Assembly: GCF_003946865.1 (NCBI RefSeq)
Contig: NZ_QXTH01000006.1
Location: 124,001 to 188,000, forward strand
DNA length: 64,000 nucleotides
Reading direction: 5' to 3'
Source: Antribacter gilvus
GTDB lineage: Bacteria > Actinomycetota > Actinomycetes > Actinomycetales > Cellulomonadaceae
Positions 36,324 through 46,078 of this stretch are shown one piece after another. The translations under genes were made by a program, and so were the position numbers. Positions within the stretch are counted from its first letter, which is position 1, and the number at the start of each line of letters is the position of its first letter. The notes beneath the pieces were generated by a model. It was not told where the DNA came from and searched no databases. It saw only the letters and a program-made list of their open reading frames with translations.

Positions 36324-36707
36324 ATGCGCATCACCGTGACGAGCGTGTTCGTCGACGACCAGGAGAAGGCCCTGCGCTTCTACACGGACGTGCTCGGCTT
36401 CGTGAAGAAGAACGACGTCCCCGTGGGTGAGTACCGCTGGCTCACCGTCGTGGGCCCGGGCGAGCCGGACGGCGTCGAGCTGCTGCTCGAGCCGTCCGCC
36501 CACCCGGCCGTGCCCCCGTACAAGGAGGCGCTCGTGGCCGACGGCATCCCCGCCACGTCGTTCGGTGTGGACGACGTGCAGGCGGAGTACGACCGGCTCA
36601 CCGCCCTCGGCGTCACCTTCACCCAGCCGCCCACCCCCATGGGGCCCGTGACGACCGCTGTGTTCGACGACACATGCGGAAACCTCATCCAGATCGCGCA
36701 GGTCTGA
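36324..36707 (+). CDS. VOC (glyoxalase/bleomycin-resistance) superfamily protein
   Basis: A 127-residue protein with two beta-alpha-beta-beta-beta units: MRITVTSVFVDDQEKALRFY at the start and VTTAVFDDTCGNLIQIAQV at the end, supplying the usual Glu/His/Gln-type metal positions. The ATG at 36324 has GGAGGAG eight bases before it. It is partnered with the upstream ArsR regulator, a common actinobacterial pair in which the VOC enzyme may act on a small toxic or modified metabolite. The substrate is unknown. Confidence 0.85.
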   Translation: MRITVTSVFVDDQEKALRFYTDVLGFVKKNDVPVGEYRWLTVVGPGEPDGVELLLEPSAHPAVPPYKEALVADGIPATSFGVDDVQAEYDRLTALGVTFTQPPTPMGPVTTAVFDDTCGNLIQIAQV

Positions 36708-36731
36708 CGCCTCGGCGAAACCTCGCTGGGG

Positions 36732-36737
36732 CACGAT
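36732..36737 (+). promoter_or_regulatory. -10-like box of leaderless promoter for SGNH hydrolase
   Basis: CACGAT, six bases before the GTG at 36744. Confidence 0.35.
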
Positions 36738-36743
36738 GGGCAG

Positions 36744-37592
36744 GTGAGCATGACGACACCCGATCCTGACTCCGCCGCCACCGTCTCGACCCGGCCCACC
36801 GCGCCGTCTGCCCCTTGGACCAGGTACGTCGCTATCGGCGACTCCTTCTCCGAAGGTCTGTGGGACCCGCACCCGGACCTGCCCGACACGCAACGTGGCT
36901 GGGCGGACCGCCTCGCCGAGGCGCTGTCCGCCCGCCGCGTCGCCGACGGGGAGGCGCCCTTGCAGTACGCCAACCTCGCGATCCGGGGACGCCTGCTCCG
37001 GCCGATCCTCGCCGAGCAGCTCCCGGTCGCCCTCGACGCCCAGCCCGACCTGGTGTCCGTCGTGGGGGGCGGCAACGACATCCTCCGTCCGGCAGCGGAC
37101 ATCGACCTCCTGTCGAGCCACCTGGAGGACGCGGTCGTGAAGATCCGCGCCACCGGGGCCGACGTGCTCCTCGCCACCGGCTTCAAGGGCGGCGGCGCGC
37201 TGAGCTGGACCAACGGCCGTGTGGGCATCTACAACGCGAACCTGTGGACGATCGCGCGCCGGCACGGGGCGCACGTCGTCGACCTCTGGGGCATGCACGC
37301 GCTGCATGACCTGCGTTCGTGGTCGGAGGACCGCATCCACCTCACGCCTGACGGCCACCACCGGGTAGCGCAGGCCGCGCTCACCGCGCTCGGGCTCGAA
37401 CCGGACGACACCGCCTGGGACGAACCGCTCGGCACTGCCCAGCGCCTCACCCTCGCCGCGCAGGCCCGTGCCAACACCGCATGGGCCCGCACGCACGTGG
37501 CGCCGTGGATCAGGCGCCGGCTCACGGGCCGGTCCTCGGGCGACGGTCGCACCCCGAAGTGGCCGACGCTGGACGCGTGGCCGCGGGCGTAG
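36744..37592 (+). CDS. SGNH/GDSL hydrolase
   Basis: A 282-residue protein with block I IGDSFSEG (catalytic Ser34), block III GGGNDIL and block V WSEDRIHLTPDGHHRVAQ, giving the Asp-x-x-His pair. There is no signal peptide, so it is cytoplasmic. Such enzymes are esterases or acetylhydrolases of varied substrate. The C-terminal ~60 residues are Arg-rich and not part of the fold. It starts leaderless. A long inverted repeat and the tRNA-Thr gene follow. Confidence 0.87.
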   Translation: MSMTTPDPDSAATVSTRPTAPSAPWTRYVAIGDSFSEGLWDPHPDLPDTQRGWADRLAEALSARRVADGEAPLQYANLAIRGRLLRPILAEQLPVALDAQPDLVSVVGGGNDILRPAADIDLLSSHLEDAVVKIRATGADVLLATGFKGGGALSWTNGRVGIYNANLWTIARRHGAHVVDLWGMHALHDLRSWSEDRIHLTPDGHHRVAQAALTALGLEPDDTAWDEPLGTAQRLTLAAQARANTAWARTHVAPWIRRRLTGRSSGDGRTPKWPTLDAWPRA

Positions 37593-37627
37593 GGACACGC
37601 GTCGTCGGAGCGGGAGCAGTGCGGGCG

Positions 37628-37689
37628 TCGCGACCAGGCGATCGTGCACCGTTTCAGGGCCGATTCGATGCACGATCGCCTGGTCGCGA
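37628..37689. repeat. 21-bp perfect inverted repeat, 20-nt loop
   Basis: Arms 37628-37648 (TCGCGACCAGGCGATCGTGC...) and 37669-37689 are exact reverse complements. It lies between the SGNH hydrolase stop and the tRNA-Thr terminator, on the 3' side of both convergent units. Confidence 0.85.
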
Positions 37690-37723
37690 GGATGGCCCTC
37701 TCGGGTGCCCTCCCAGCAAGCAC

Positions 37724-37756
37724 CGAGGCCCGGAATCCGCAGGATTCCGGGCCTCG
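37724..37756 (-). terminator. Hairpin terminator of tRNA-Thr
   Basis: 15-bp perfect arms CGAGGCCCGGAATCC (37724-37738) and its complement (37742-37756), 3-nt loop. It lies 11 bp beyond the 3' end of the minus-strand tRNA. Confidence 0.8.
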
Positions 37757-37766
37757 CTGACTGTCG

Positions 37767-37842
37767 TGGAGCCGCCTGTCGGATTCGAACCGACGACCTT
37801 CCGTTTACAAGACGGGAGCTCTACCAGCTGAGCTAAGGCGGC
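37767..37842 (-). tRNA. tRNA-Thr (TGT anticodon), CCA encoded
   Basis: Reading the minus strand, GCCGCCT pairs with AGGCGGC in the acceptor stem, followed by discriminator T and an encoded CCA. The D arm is GCTC/GAGC, the anticodon loop CTTGTAA gives anticodon TGT (threonine ACA codons), and the T arm is GTCGG-TTCGAAT-CCGAC. The anticodon-stem outer pair (27-43) is C-A, mismatched. Other stems are intact. Confidence 0.95.
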
Positions 37843-37962
37843 ACGGCTCGGATCGGTCCACCGCGAGCCGGGGACAAGCCTAGCGCCTCCCGACGCGACG
37901 GCCTGAGCGCCCCCACCGCACGATCCTGAGCGCCAGCACCACAGCCACACCACACACAGGAG

Positions 37963-38002
37963 CCCGGGCTCCCGACACCGGCAGGGGTGTCGGGAGCCCG
38001 GG
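37963..38002. terminator. Hairpin terminator after DsbA-like gene
   Basis: 17-bp perfect arms CCCGGGCTCCCGACACC (37963-37979) and its complement (37986-38002), 6-nt loop. It lies 18 bp beyond the stop of the minus-strand thioredoxin-fold gene. Confidence 0.8.
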
Positions 38003-38019
38003 CCCGATCGACGCCAGGG

Positions 38020-38817
38020 TCAGCCGGCCTGGCTGATCGCCTGGGTCAGGTTGCCCACGGTCTGCCAGTCCTGGAACTTCTCGCCGTCGATCAGGACGGT
38101 CGGCGTGCCGCCGAAGAAGTCCTTGGTCTGGACATCAGCCGTCACTGCGGTGACCCACTCGCTGAACTCCCGCTCGGCCTCGCCGCTCGCGATGCCGCCG
38201 GCCACGTCGGAGGACGCGCCCGCCTGCTCGGCGAGGTCACCCAGCTGGGCGTTGGTCAGGCCACCGGTGTTCTCGGGGGGCTGGTTCGCGAACAGGAGGT
38301 CGTTGTAGGCCTCGAAGGCCTCCGGTGCCTGGTCCGCGACCCAGGCCGCGGCCGACGCGGCACGCGTCGAGTACTCGGTGCCCTGCGACACGCGGTCCAG
38401 GATCGCGACGGGGTGGATCACGAGGTCCACCTCGCCCGACTCGCGCAGCTCGTCGATGCTGGCGCCGTTGGTCTGCTCGAACTGCCCGCAGATGGGGCAC
38501 ATGTAGTCGACGTACACGTCGAGGCGCGGAGCGTCCTCGGTCCGCTCGCCTGCCGCACCGGACGCCCCGACCGCGATGCCCGTCTCCTCGACCACGCCGG
38601 CCGGGAAGCGGTCCACCCGCTCCATCGTGGACTTCTGGCCCTCCTGCACGATGAACCAGACGACGACCCCGAGGAAGATCACCAGGGCGCCCAGAAGACC
38701 GAGCGTGATCAGGCGGGTGGTCTTCTCGCGGGCCTGCTGCTTCTTCTGCAGGGAGAGCGCCTCGGCTCGCGCGGCGTCGCGGCGCTCGGCCTTGGACATG
38801 TTCTGGCTGGTCGACAT
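38020..38817 (-). CDS. Membrane-anchored DsbA-like thioredoxin-fold protein
   Basis: A 265-residue protein with a basic, coiled N-terminus (1-33), one membrane helix (~35-57, LITLGLLGALVIFLGVVVWF) and an extracytoplasmic DsbA/thioredoxin domain. The active site is CPIC (Cys107, Cys110) in VYVDYMCPICGQF, and the cis-proline loop is GGTPTVLIDG near the end. It probably forms or reshuffles disulfides in exported proteins. No DsbB/VKOR partner is in the window. A minus-strand TATCCT upstream of the ATG is a candidate -10. Confidence 0.88.
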   Translation of the reverse strand: MSTSQNMSKAERRDAARAEALSLQKKQQAREKTTRLITLGLLGALVIFLGVVVWFIVQEGQKSTMERVDRFPAGVVEETGIAVGASGAAGERTEDAPRLDVYVDYMCPICGQFEQTNGASIDELRESGEVDLVIHPVAILDRVSQGTEYSTRAASAAAWVADQAPEAFEAYNDLLFANQPPENTGGLTNAQLGDLAEQAGASSDVAGGIASGEAEREFSEWVTAVTADVQTKDFFGGTPTVLIDGEKFQDWQTVGNLTQAISQAG

Positions 38818-38978
38818 CAGGGTCCTTCGTGTCGGCGCACCGGTGTGCGACGTTTCGGCGAGGGCGTAGGGCCGCCTACCCAGTCAGGATACCCGCATTA
38901 CCTGTGCATGGGCTGAACCCAAAAGGTGTGCACCGGACACCGGCTCGGAACGCTTCGACGCCTTCGGACGAACCGCCG

Positions 38979-40892
38979 CTACTCGATCTCGGGGCGCCCC
39001 GGCAGCGGCCACCAGGTCACGGCGAGCGGCTCCGCGAGCCAGTCGGAGAGCGCCAGCCAGGCCAGCACCAGGGCGATGCCGACGATCACGGCCGACCCCA
39101 GCCAGCCCGGCGCGACGAGCGCCAGCAACGGGCGCGCACCGGACCGGGTTCCCGAGGCGGCGGGCCCGAACCAGGCGACGAGGACCGCCATGAGCAGCGC
39201 GGCGGCCAGGACCCAGGTATCGACGATCGGCTCGTTCATGCCGCCCACGGACCGCGCCTCCACGCTGGTCTGGGGCACGATGATCACGCGCCCCGGCGCG
39301 AAGAGCCACAACCCGATCATGACTGTGAGCACTGCTGCGCACGCCGCCACGAGAAGGGCGGGCAGCGAGCCGAAGACGGCCCGGACCAGGTGCCACGGGG
39401 TCTTCAGGGCGGTGACGGTGCCGTCGAAACGCCCCACACCTCGCCGGACACGGCGGGCATGGAACTCGTCCACGACGACGCCGGACAGGCGGGCGGTCAC
39501 GACGAGCACGACGAGGATCGCGAAGGCGAGGCCCGGCCTGGTGGCCCCGAGCACGACGATGGGCAGGGCGACCGCCGCGATGGTCCCGCGGCGGCGCAGG
39601 TACGTGGGGGCCTGGTACGGGGGCACGACGACGGCCGCAGGGGCCTGCCGCGCGACGACCGCACCCCGCCCCTTCCCGCGCACGGGCGCCGGGACGTCGT
39701 CCTCGGGTTCCGGCGGGACGTCTCCCACCGCCTGGTAGCGGTCCTCGCCGAGCGGACGGACCGGCAGGCCCACCGCCCGTCCCGTCACGGAGCGCCCCTT
39801 CCGCACGGTGTCCCCAGGCAGCACGGAGTCCCCAGGCAGCACGGCGGTGTCGCCGGCCCCCGGCCCTGCCTCCAGCACAGCGGTCCCGGCCGAGCCGGCG
39901 CCCGCCGAGCCGGCCGCCGAACCGCCCGAACCGCCCCCGGTCGCAGCAACCGTCTCGGTGACCGCGAGCTCCCGCCCGTCGACCACGAGCGTGTCGTCCA
40001 CCGCCGGCGCCCCGAGCACCTCGGTGTCGTCGGCGCCGGGCATCAGCACGGGCGCGGCGATGCCGGCATCAAGATCCTGGGCGGACCGGCGCAGCGCGCG
40101 GGCCACCTCGGTGGGCCCCCACCGCTCGGTCGGGACGGCCCGCAGGGCGGCCCCGAGCGCACGGGCCGTGCGGGACGGCAGCCCGATGAGGTCGACGCGG
40201 CCATCCCGCGAGCGCCGCAGCACGGCCTCGGTGGGGCGCACGCCGAAGGGTGGGCGGCCGGTCCCGGCGAAGACGAGCACGGCGGCCCAGCTCCACCAGT
40301 CGGTGTCCGGTCCTGGCTCGGCCCCGTCGAGCAGCTCGGGGGCGAGGTAGCCGGGGGTGCCCATGACGAAGCCGGTGCGGGTGGCCCGCACGTCGCCGAG
40401 GGCGTGCGCGAGGCCGAAGTCGATGAGGACGGGCCCGTGCCGGGCGATCAGCACGTTGGACGGGGTGAGGTCGCGGTGGACCACGCCGGTGCCGTGCACG
40501 GCCTCGAGCGCGTCGGCGAGCTGGTCGGCCAGCTCGAAGAGGTCGTGGGCGTCGAGCGCGCCGCGCTCGTCGATCTCGTCCTCGAGGGTGGGTCCGTCCA
40601 CCAGCTCGGTGACGATGAAGGCCTCGGGTCCGTCGAGCTCGGCATCGAGCACGCGGGCGACGGCGGGGTGCCGCAGTCCTTGGAGGGCCTCCGCCTCGCG
40701 GCGGAGCCGCTCGCGGGCGCCGGGCTCGTCGAGGTGCCGGTGGAGCAGCTTGAGGGCGACGGGGCTGCCGCCGCCGTCCTCGGCACGGTAGACCGCGCCC
40801 ATGGCTCCGCTGCCGAGCGGCTCCACGATCGTGTAACCGCCGACGACGGCCCCCCCGGTGGGCTTGGCCTCGCCCATGTCCACGTCACCCAT
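38979..40892 (-). CDS. Membrane serine/threonine protein kinase (PknB-type catalytic domain)
   Basis: A 637-residue protein. The N-terminal Hanks kinase domain (~19-270) has Gly loop LGSGAMGAVY (25-34), Lys48, HRDLTPSN (139-146), DFG (158-160) and APE (184-186). A Gly/Ala/Ser-rich linker (~300-430) leads to five or six membrane helices (~430-630), so the kinase is tethered by a polytopic C-terminal region rather than by the single helix plus PASTA domains of PknB. The substrate and signal are unknown. It is divergent from the OtsAB gene across ~200 bp. Confidence 0.88.
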   Translation of the reverse strand: MGDVDMGEAKPTGGAVVGGYTIVEPLGSGAMGAVYRAEDGGGSPVALKLLHRHLDEPGARERLRREAEALQGLRHPAVARVLDAELDGPEAFIVTELVDGPTLEDEIDERGALDAHDLFELADQLADALEAVHGTGVVHRDLTPSNVLIARHGPVLIDFGLAHALGDVRATRTGFVMGTPGYLAPELLDGAEPGPDTDWWSWAAVLVFAGTGRPPFGVRPTEAVLRRSRDGRVDLIGLPSRTARALGAALRAVPTERWGPTEVARALRRSAQDLDAGIAAPVLMPGADDTEVLGAPAVDDTLVVDGRELAVTETVAATGGGSGGSAAGSAGAGSAGTAVLEAGPGAGDTAVLPGDSVLPGDTVRKGRSVTGRAVGLPVRPLGEDRYQAVGDVPPEPEDDVPAPVRGKGRGAVVARQAPAAVVVPPYQAPTYLRRRGTIAAVALPIVVLGATRPGLAFAILVVLVVTARLSGVVVDEFHARRVRRGVGRFDGTVTALKTPWHLVRAVFGSLPALLVAACAAVLTVMIGLWLFAPGRVIIVPQTSVEARSVGGMNEPIVDTWVLAAALLMAVLVAWFGPAASGTRSGARPLLALVAPGWLGSAVIVGIALVLAWLALSDWLAEPLAVTWWPLPGRPEIE

Positions 40893-41094
40893 GGGCCACC
40901 TCCCTCATGGGGGACACCGTATCGGTCGGCCGCTCTCCCGTCGCGCTACCGCCACCCACTGACCAGCCCCTGACCTGCGTCGTGGGGTCTCCCCGCCCCG
41001 GGTGACCCGGTCCCTGGATACTGTGGAGAGGCGGACGACCCCGTTACCCTGGGAACGGTAGGAAGTTTCGTAACGGAAGGCAAGGGGTAGATCA

Positions 41095-43443
41095 TTGCCA
41101 GGTAAAGACGGATACGATCTCGTGGTAGTGGCCAACAGGCTGCCGGTGGACTTCTCGGTGGCACCGAGCGGTGAGCTCAGCTGGCAACGGTCCCCAGGCG
41201 GCCTGGTCACAGCCCTCGAACCGGTCATGCAGGGGGCCGACGGCGCCTGGGTCGGCTGGTCCGGAGCGCCCGACCTGGCACATGAACCGTTCGATGCCGA
41301 CGGCGTCCGGCTCGTGCCGGTCACGCTCAGCGCGTCGGAGATCGAGCGCTACTACGAGGGCTTCTCGAACGACACCCTGTGGCCGCTCTACCACGACGTC
41401 ATCGCGCCGCCCACGTACCACCGGCAGTGGTGGGACGCGTACCGCAAGGTGAACCAGCGGTTCGCCGACGCCGCGGCCGAGCAGGCCGCCGACGGAGCGG
41501 TGGTGTGGGTCCACGACTACCAGCTGCAGCTCGTCCCCCGGATGCTCCGCGACCAGCGGCCCGACCTGCGGATCGGCTTCTTCGACCACATCCCCTTCCC
41601 GCCGGTGGAGCTGTTCGGCCAGCTGCCGTGGCGCCGCCAGATCATCGACGGGCTGCTGGGCGCGGACGTCGTCGGCTTCCAGCGCAACGGCGACGCGGCG
41701 AACTTCGTCCGTGCGGTGCGCCGGCTCACCGACTACACGACCCGCGGCCCGATCATCACGCTGCAGGACTCCGAGGGCCGGCTGAGCCGCCACGTGCGCG
41801 CCGGGGCGTTCCCCATCTCGATCGACTCCAAGAGCTTCGACGAGCTGGCCCGCCGTCCCGAGATCCAGGCGCGTGCCAAGGAGATCCGTGCCGACCTCGG
41901 CGAGCCCGACATCCTCATGCTCGGCGTGGACCGCCTCGACTACACCAAGGGCATCCGCCACCGGATCAAGGCCTACGGCGAACTCCTCGAGGACGGTCGC
42001 CTCGACGTCGAGCACGCCACGCTGGTCCAGGTCGCGAGCCCGAGCCGCGAGAACGTCGGCGCCTACCAGGAGCTCCGCGAGAGCGTCGAGATCCTTGTTG
42101 GCCGCATCAACGGCGAGTTCGGCGAGCTGGGCCACTCGGCCATCCACTACCTGCACCACTCGTACCCGCAGGACGAGATGGCGGCGCTCTACCTCGCCGC
42201 CGACGTCATGCTCGTGACCTCCCTGCGCGACGGCATGAACCTCGTCGCCAAGGAGTACATCGCCGCCCGGTCCGACGAGCGGGGCGTCCTCGTCCTCTCC
42301 GAGTTCACCGGTGCCGCGGACGAGCTCGCACCCGGCCCGCTCCTCATCAACCCGCACGACATCGACGGGATGAAGGACATCATCGTGGCCGCGGCGTCCA
42401 TGGACCCGCGCGAGCAGCGCCGGCGCATGCGCCGGCTGCGGCGCAAGGTCCTGTCCGACGACGTCGCCAAGTGGTCCGAGGCGTTCCTCGACGTGCTGAA
42501 CGCCCTCCCCGCCCGCCCCATCGCCGTCGAGCCCCGCGCTGTCGACCCACGCCACTCCGGCTTCCCGGACGCCCTGCGCGCCTTCACACGCGCCCCCGCA
42601 CCCAGGGCGCCCGACGCCGAACGGCAGGGTTCCGCGGAAGGCAAGCCACACCCGTCGGGCCACAAGGTCGGGTCGACCGCCTGGCTGATCGCTCTCGACT
42701 TCGACGGGACCCTGGCCCCGCTCGTGGACGACCCGAAGGCCTCCGCGATGACCAAGGCAGCGCGCGAGGCCGTGGAGCACCTCGCGGACCTGGGGCGCGA
42801 CCGGCCGGTGCGCCTCGCGCTGGTGTCGGGCCGGGACCTGCAGGACCTGGTGGAACGGACCCAGGCGCCCGCCGGGACGTTCCTGGTGGGCGGGCACGGG
42901 GCCGAGGCCGGACGGGCCACCGCCACCGGCGTCGAGGGTGCGCCGCTCGAGCTGTCGCCCGTCCAGGCGCAGCAGCTGGACGCGCTCATCGCCGGGTTCG
43001 AGGCCGCCGTCGCGGGGCGGGAGGGCGCCTGGGTGCAGGTGAAGCCGTCCGCCGCGGTGGTCCACACGCGCCTCACCGGGACCGACGACGCGGCCGCCGT
43101 GACGGTCGCCGCCGACGAGGTCGCCGCCAACCTGGGGCTCAGCGCGATGCACGGCAAGGACGTCGTCGAGGTCTCCGTGGTCACCACGTCGAAGGGCGAG
43201 GCGCTGCGCAGGCTGCGGGCCGCGGTGGGCGCCGAGTGCGACGCCGCGGTGGTCCGGGTCATGTACGCCGGGGACGACACCACCGACGAGCACGCCTTCG
43301 CGGCACTCGAGCAGGGCGACCTCGCCGTGAAGGTCGGGACGGGCGACACCCTGGCCGTGCACCGCGTCGACGACCCCGACGCGCTCGCCGCACTTCTCGT
43401 GCAGGTGGCCGACTATCTGGAGGGCCACGAGATGTCCGCGTGA
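41095..43443 (+). CDS. Bifunctional trehalose-6-phosphate synthase/phosphatase (OtsA-OtsB fusion)
   Basis: A 782-residue protein. Residues 1 to ~475 are a GT20 synthase: VVVANRLPV, PGGLVTAL, WVHDYQLQLVP, DRLDYTKGI, and the donor site SLRDGMNLVAKEY. After a ~50-residue linker (475-525) comes a HAD-type trehalose-phosphatase (~527-782) with ALDFDGTLAP, VSGR and GDDTTDEHAF. It makes trehalose from UDP- or ADP-glucose and glucose-6-phosphate through trehalose-6-phosphate. OtsA and OtsB are commonly separate proteins in bacteria. The start is TTG at 41095 with AAGGGG about seven bases before. It is followed by a short palindrome (43450-43478). Confidence 0.92.
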   Translation: MPGKDGYDLVVVANRLPVDFSVAPSGELSWQRSPGGLVTALEPVMQGADGAWVGWSGAPDLAHEPFDADGVRLVPVTLSASEIERYYEGFSNDTLWPLYHDVIAPPTYHRQWWDAYRKVNQRFADAAAEQAADGAVVWVHDYQLQLVPRMLRDQRPDLRIGFFDHIPFPPVELFGQLPWRRQIIDGLLGADVVGFQRNGDAANFVRAVRRLTDYTTRGPIITLQDSEGRLSRHVRAGAFPISIDSKSFDELARRPEIQARAKEIRADLGEPDILMLGVDRLDYTKGIRHRIKAYGELLEDGRLDVEHATLVQVASPSRENVGAYQELRESVEILVGRINGEFGELGHSAIHYLHHSYPQDEMAALYLAADVMLVTSLRDGMNLVAKEYIAARSDERGVLVLSEFTGAADELAPGPLLINPHDIDGMKDIIVAAASMDPREQRRRMRRLRRKVLSDDVAKWSEAFLDVLNALPARPIAVEPRAVDPRHSGFPDALRAFTRAPAPRAPDAERQGSAEGKPHPSGHKVGSTAWLIALDFDGTLAPLVDDPKASAMTKAAREAVEHLADLGRDRPVRLALVSGRDLQDLVERTQAPAGTFLVGGHGAEAGRATATGVEGAPLELSPVQAQQLDALIAGFEAAVAGREGAWVQVKPSAAVVHTRLTGTDDAAAVTVAADEVAANLGLSAMHGKDVVEVSVVTTSKGEALRRLRAAVGAECDAAVVRVMYAGDDTTDEHAFAALEQGDLAVKVGTGDTLAVHRVDDPDALAALLVQVADYLEGHEMSA

Positions 43444-43449
43444 TGACCT

Positions 43450-43478
43450 CATGACCTAGGGGTGAGACGCTGGTCATG
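43450..43478. repeat. CATGACC-N15-GGTCATG inverted repeat between otsAB fusion and msiK
   Basis: Perfect 7-bp arms at 43450-43456 and 43472-43478. It could be a weak terminator of the trehalose gene or an operator for the downstream ATPase gene, whose candidate -10 TACGAT lies at 43502-43507. Confidence 0.4.
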
Positions 43479-43607
43479 GCGGAGCACCCCGTAGGTCAGG
43501 GTACGATCGCGCTGCAACAGTGTCACAGCAGACACGCGAGTGTAAGCAACGACACCCGACACGACGGATCGTCCGGCACGTACCTGCCGGTGGAGGGATG
43601 TTTCATC

Positions 43608-44714
<1,107 letters not shown>

Positions 44715-44722
44715 CGGCACTG

Positions 44723-44774
44723 ACGCCGGAAGGGCTCGGCACACCGTCATCGGTGTGCCGGGCCCTTCCGGCGT
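44723..44774 (+). terminator. Hairpin terminator of msiK
   Basis: 23-bp arms beginning ACGCCGGAAGGG (44723-44745 with 44752-44774), one G-T type mismatch, 6-nt loop. It starts eight bases after the msiK stop and precedes the DUF4032 gene on the same strand. Confidence 0.85.
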
Positions 44775-44790
44775 AATCACGGAGGGACAC

Positions 44791-46074
44791 ATGAAGCCTC
44801 AGAACCTGCAGATCACCGCGGCGGCGCCGGATCCGGCGCTGCTCGACCTCCCCTGGGACGTCCCGCTCGAGGACTGGCCGTCGGAGGTCCTTGCCGCGCT
44901 CCCCCGCGGCATCTCTCGGCACATCGTCAGGTTCGTGCGCCTGTCCGGCCGCGTCATCGCCATCAAGGAGATCGGCGAGTCGGTGGCGTACCGCGAGTAC
45001 GAGCTGCTGCGCCAGCTGCGCCGCATCGACGTGCCGTCCGTGGTTCCCCTGGGCGTGATCACCGGCCGGCGGTCGCCCACCGGTGAGCCGCTGGAGGCCG
45101 TGCTCGTGACGGAGCACCTGCAGTTCTCGCTCCCGTACCGGGCCCTGTTCAGCCAGGCACTGCGGCCCGACACGGCCACGCGCCTCATCGACGCCCTCGC
45201 CGTGCTCCTCGTGCGCCTCCACCTCGTGGGCTTCTACTGGGGCGACGTGTCGCTCTCCAACACGCTCTTCCGCCGCGACGCCGACCGGTTCTCCGCCTAC
45301 CTGGTGGACGCCGAGACCGGCGACCTGCACCGCCAGCTGAGCCCCAAGCAGCGTGCGTACGACCTCGACCTGGCCCGCACCAACATCATCGGCGAGCTCA
45401 TGGACCTCGCCGCGGGAGAGCTCCTCGACGAGGACACCGACGAGATCGGCATCGGCGACGCGCTCGTGTCCCGGTACACCGAGCTGTGGGACGCGCTGAC
45501 CGTCGCCGAGGCGTTCGCGGGCGACGAGCGGTGGCGCGTCGCCGCCCGCATCGAGCAGCTCAACAACCTGGGCTTCGACGTGGACGAGCTCGAGATCACC
45601 ACCGACATCGACGGCACCACCGTGCGCATCCAGCCCAAGGTGGTCGACGCCGGCCACCACTCGCGCCGCCTGCTGCGCCTCACCGGGCTCGACGTGCAGC
45701 AGAATCAGGCGCGACGCCTGCTGAACGACCTCGACTCGTACCGTGCGGCGATGGACCGGCAGAACGACGAGGAGGAGTTCGTCGCGCACGACTGGCTCCG
45801 TACCGTCTTCGAGCCCACGATCACCGCCGTGCCCCGCGACCTCCGCCGCAAGCTCGAGCCCGCGCAGCTCTTCCACGAGATCCTCGACCACCGCTGGTTC
45901 GTCTCGGAGCGCGCGAAGCGCGACGTCTCTCTGCCCGAGGCCACCGCCTCGTACGTGGAGAACGTTCTCCGCCACCGCCCGGACGAGAAGGCGCTCCTGG
46001 GCCTCGCCCCGGGCGAGGTCCAGGACGAGACCGAGCTCGGCCCGCGCGGGGCGGGCGACGAGCTCTACGGCTGA
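44791..46074 (+). CDS. DUF4032 domain, lipopolysaccharide-kinase-like protein
   Basis: 427 residues from the ATG at 44791 (ribosome site GGAGGG). The first ~210 residues resemble a small-molecule/lipopolysaccharide-kinase-like fold: VIAIKEIGESVAYREYELL, then FYWGDVSLSNTLF near 150, where the D-x3-N pair sits as in kinase catalytic loops. YLVDAETGDLH follows as a DFG-like segment. The C-terminal half is the DUF4032 region. The function is unknown; a phosphotransferase activity is plausible. It lies behind the msiK terminator and converges on rlmB with a 4-bp gap. Confidence 0.8.
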   Translation: MKPQNLQITAAAPDPALLDLPWDVPLEDWPSEVLAALPRGISRHIVRFVRLSGRVIAIKEIGESVAYREYELLRQLRRIDVPSVVPLGVITGRRSPTGEPLEAVLVTEHLQFSLPYRALFSQALRPDTATRLIDALAVLLVRLHLVGFYWGDVSLSNTLFRRDADRFSAYLVDAETGDLHRQLSPKQRAYDLDLARTNIIGELMDLAAGELLDEDTDEIGIGDALVSRYTELWDALTVAEAFAGDERWRVAARIEQLNNLGFDVDELEITTDIDGTTVRIQPKVVDAGHHSRRLLRLTGLDVQQNQARRLLNDLDSYRAAMDRQNDEEEFVAHDWLRTVFEPTITAVPRDLRRKLEPAQLFHEILDHRWFVSERAKRDVSLPEATASYVENVLRHRPDEKALLGLAPGEVQDETELGPRGAGDELYG

Positions 46075-46078
46075 GCCG

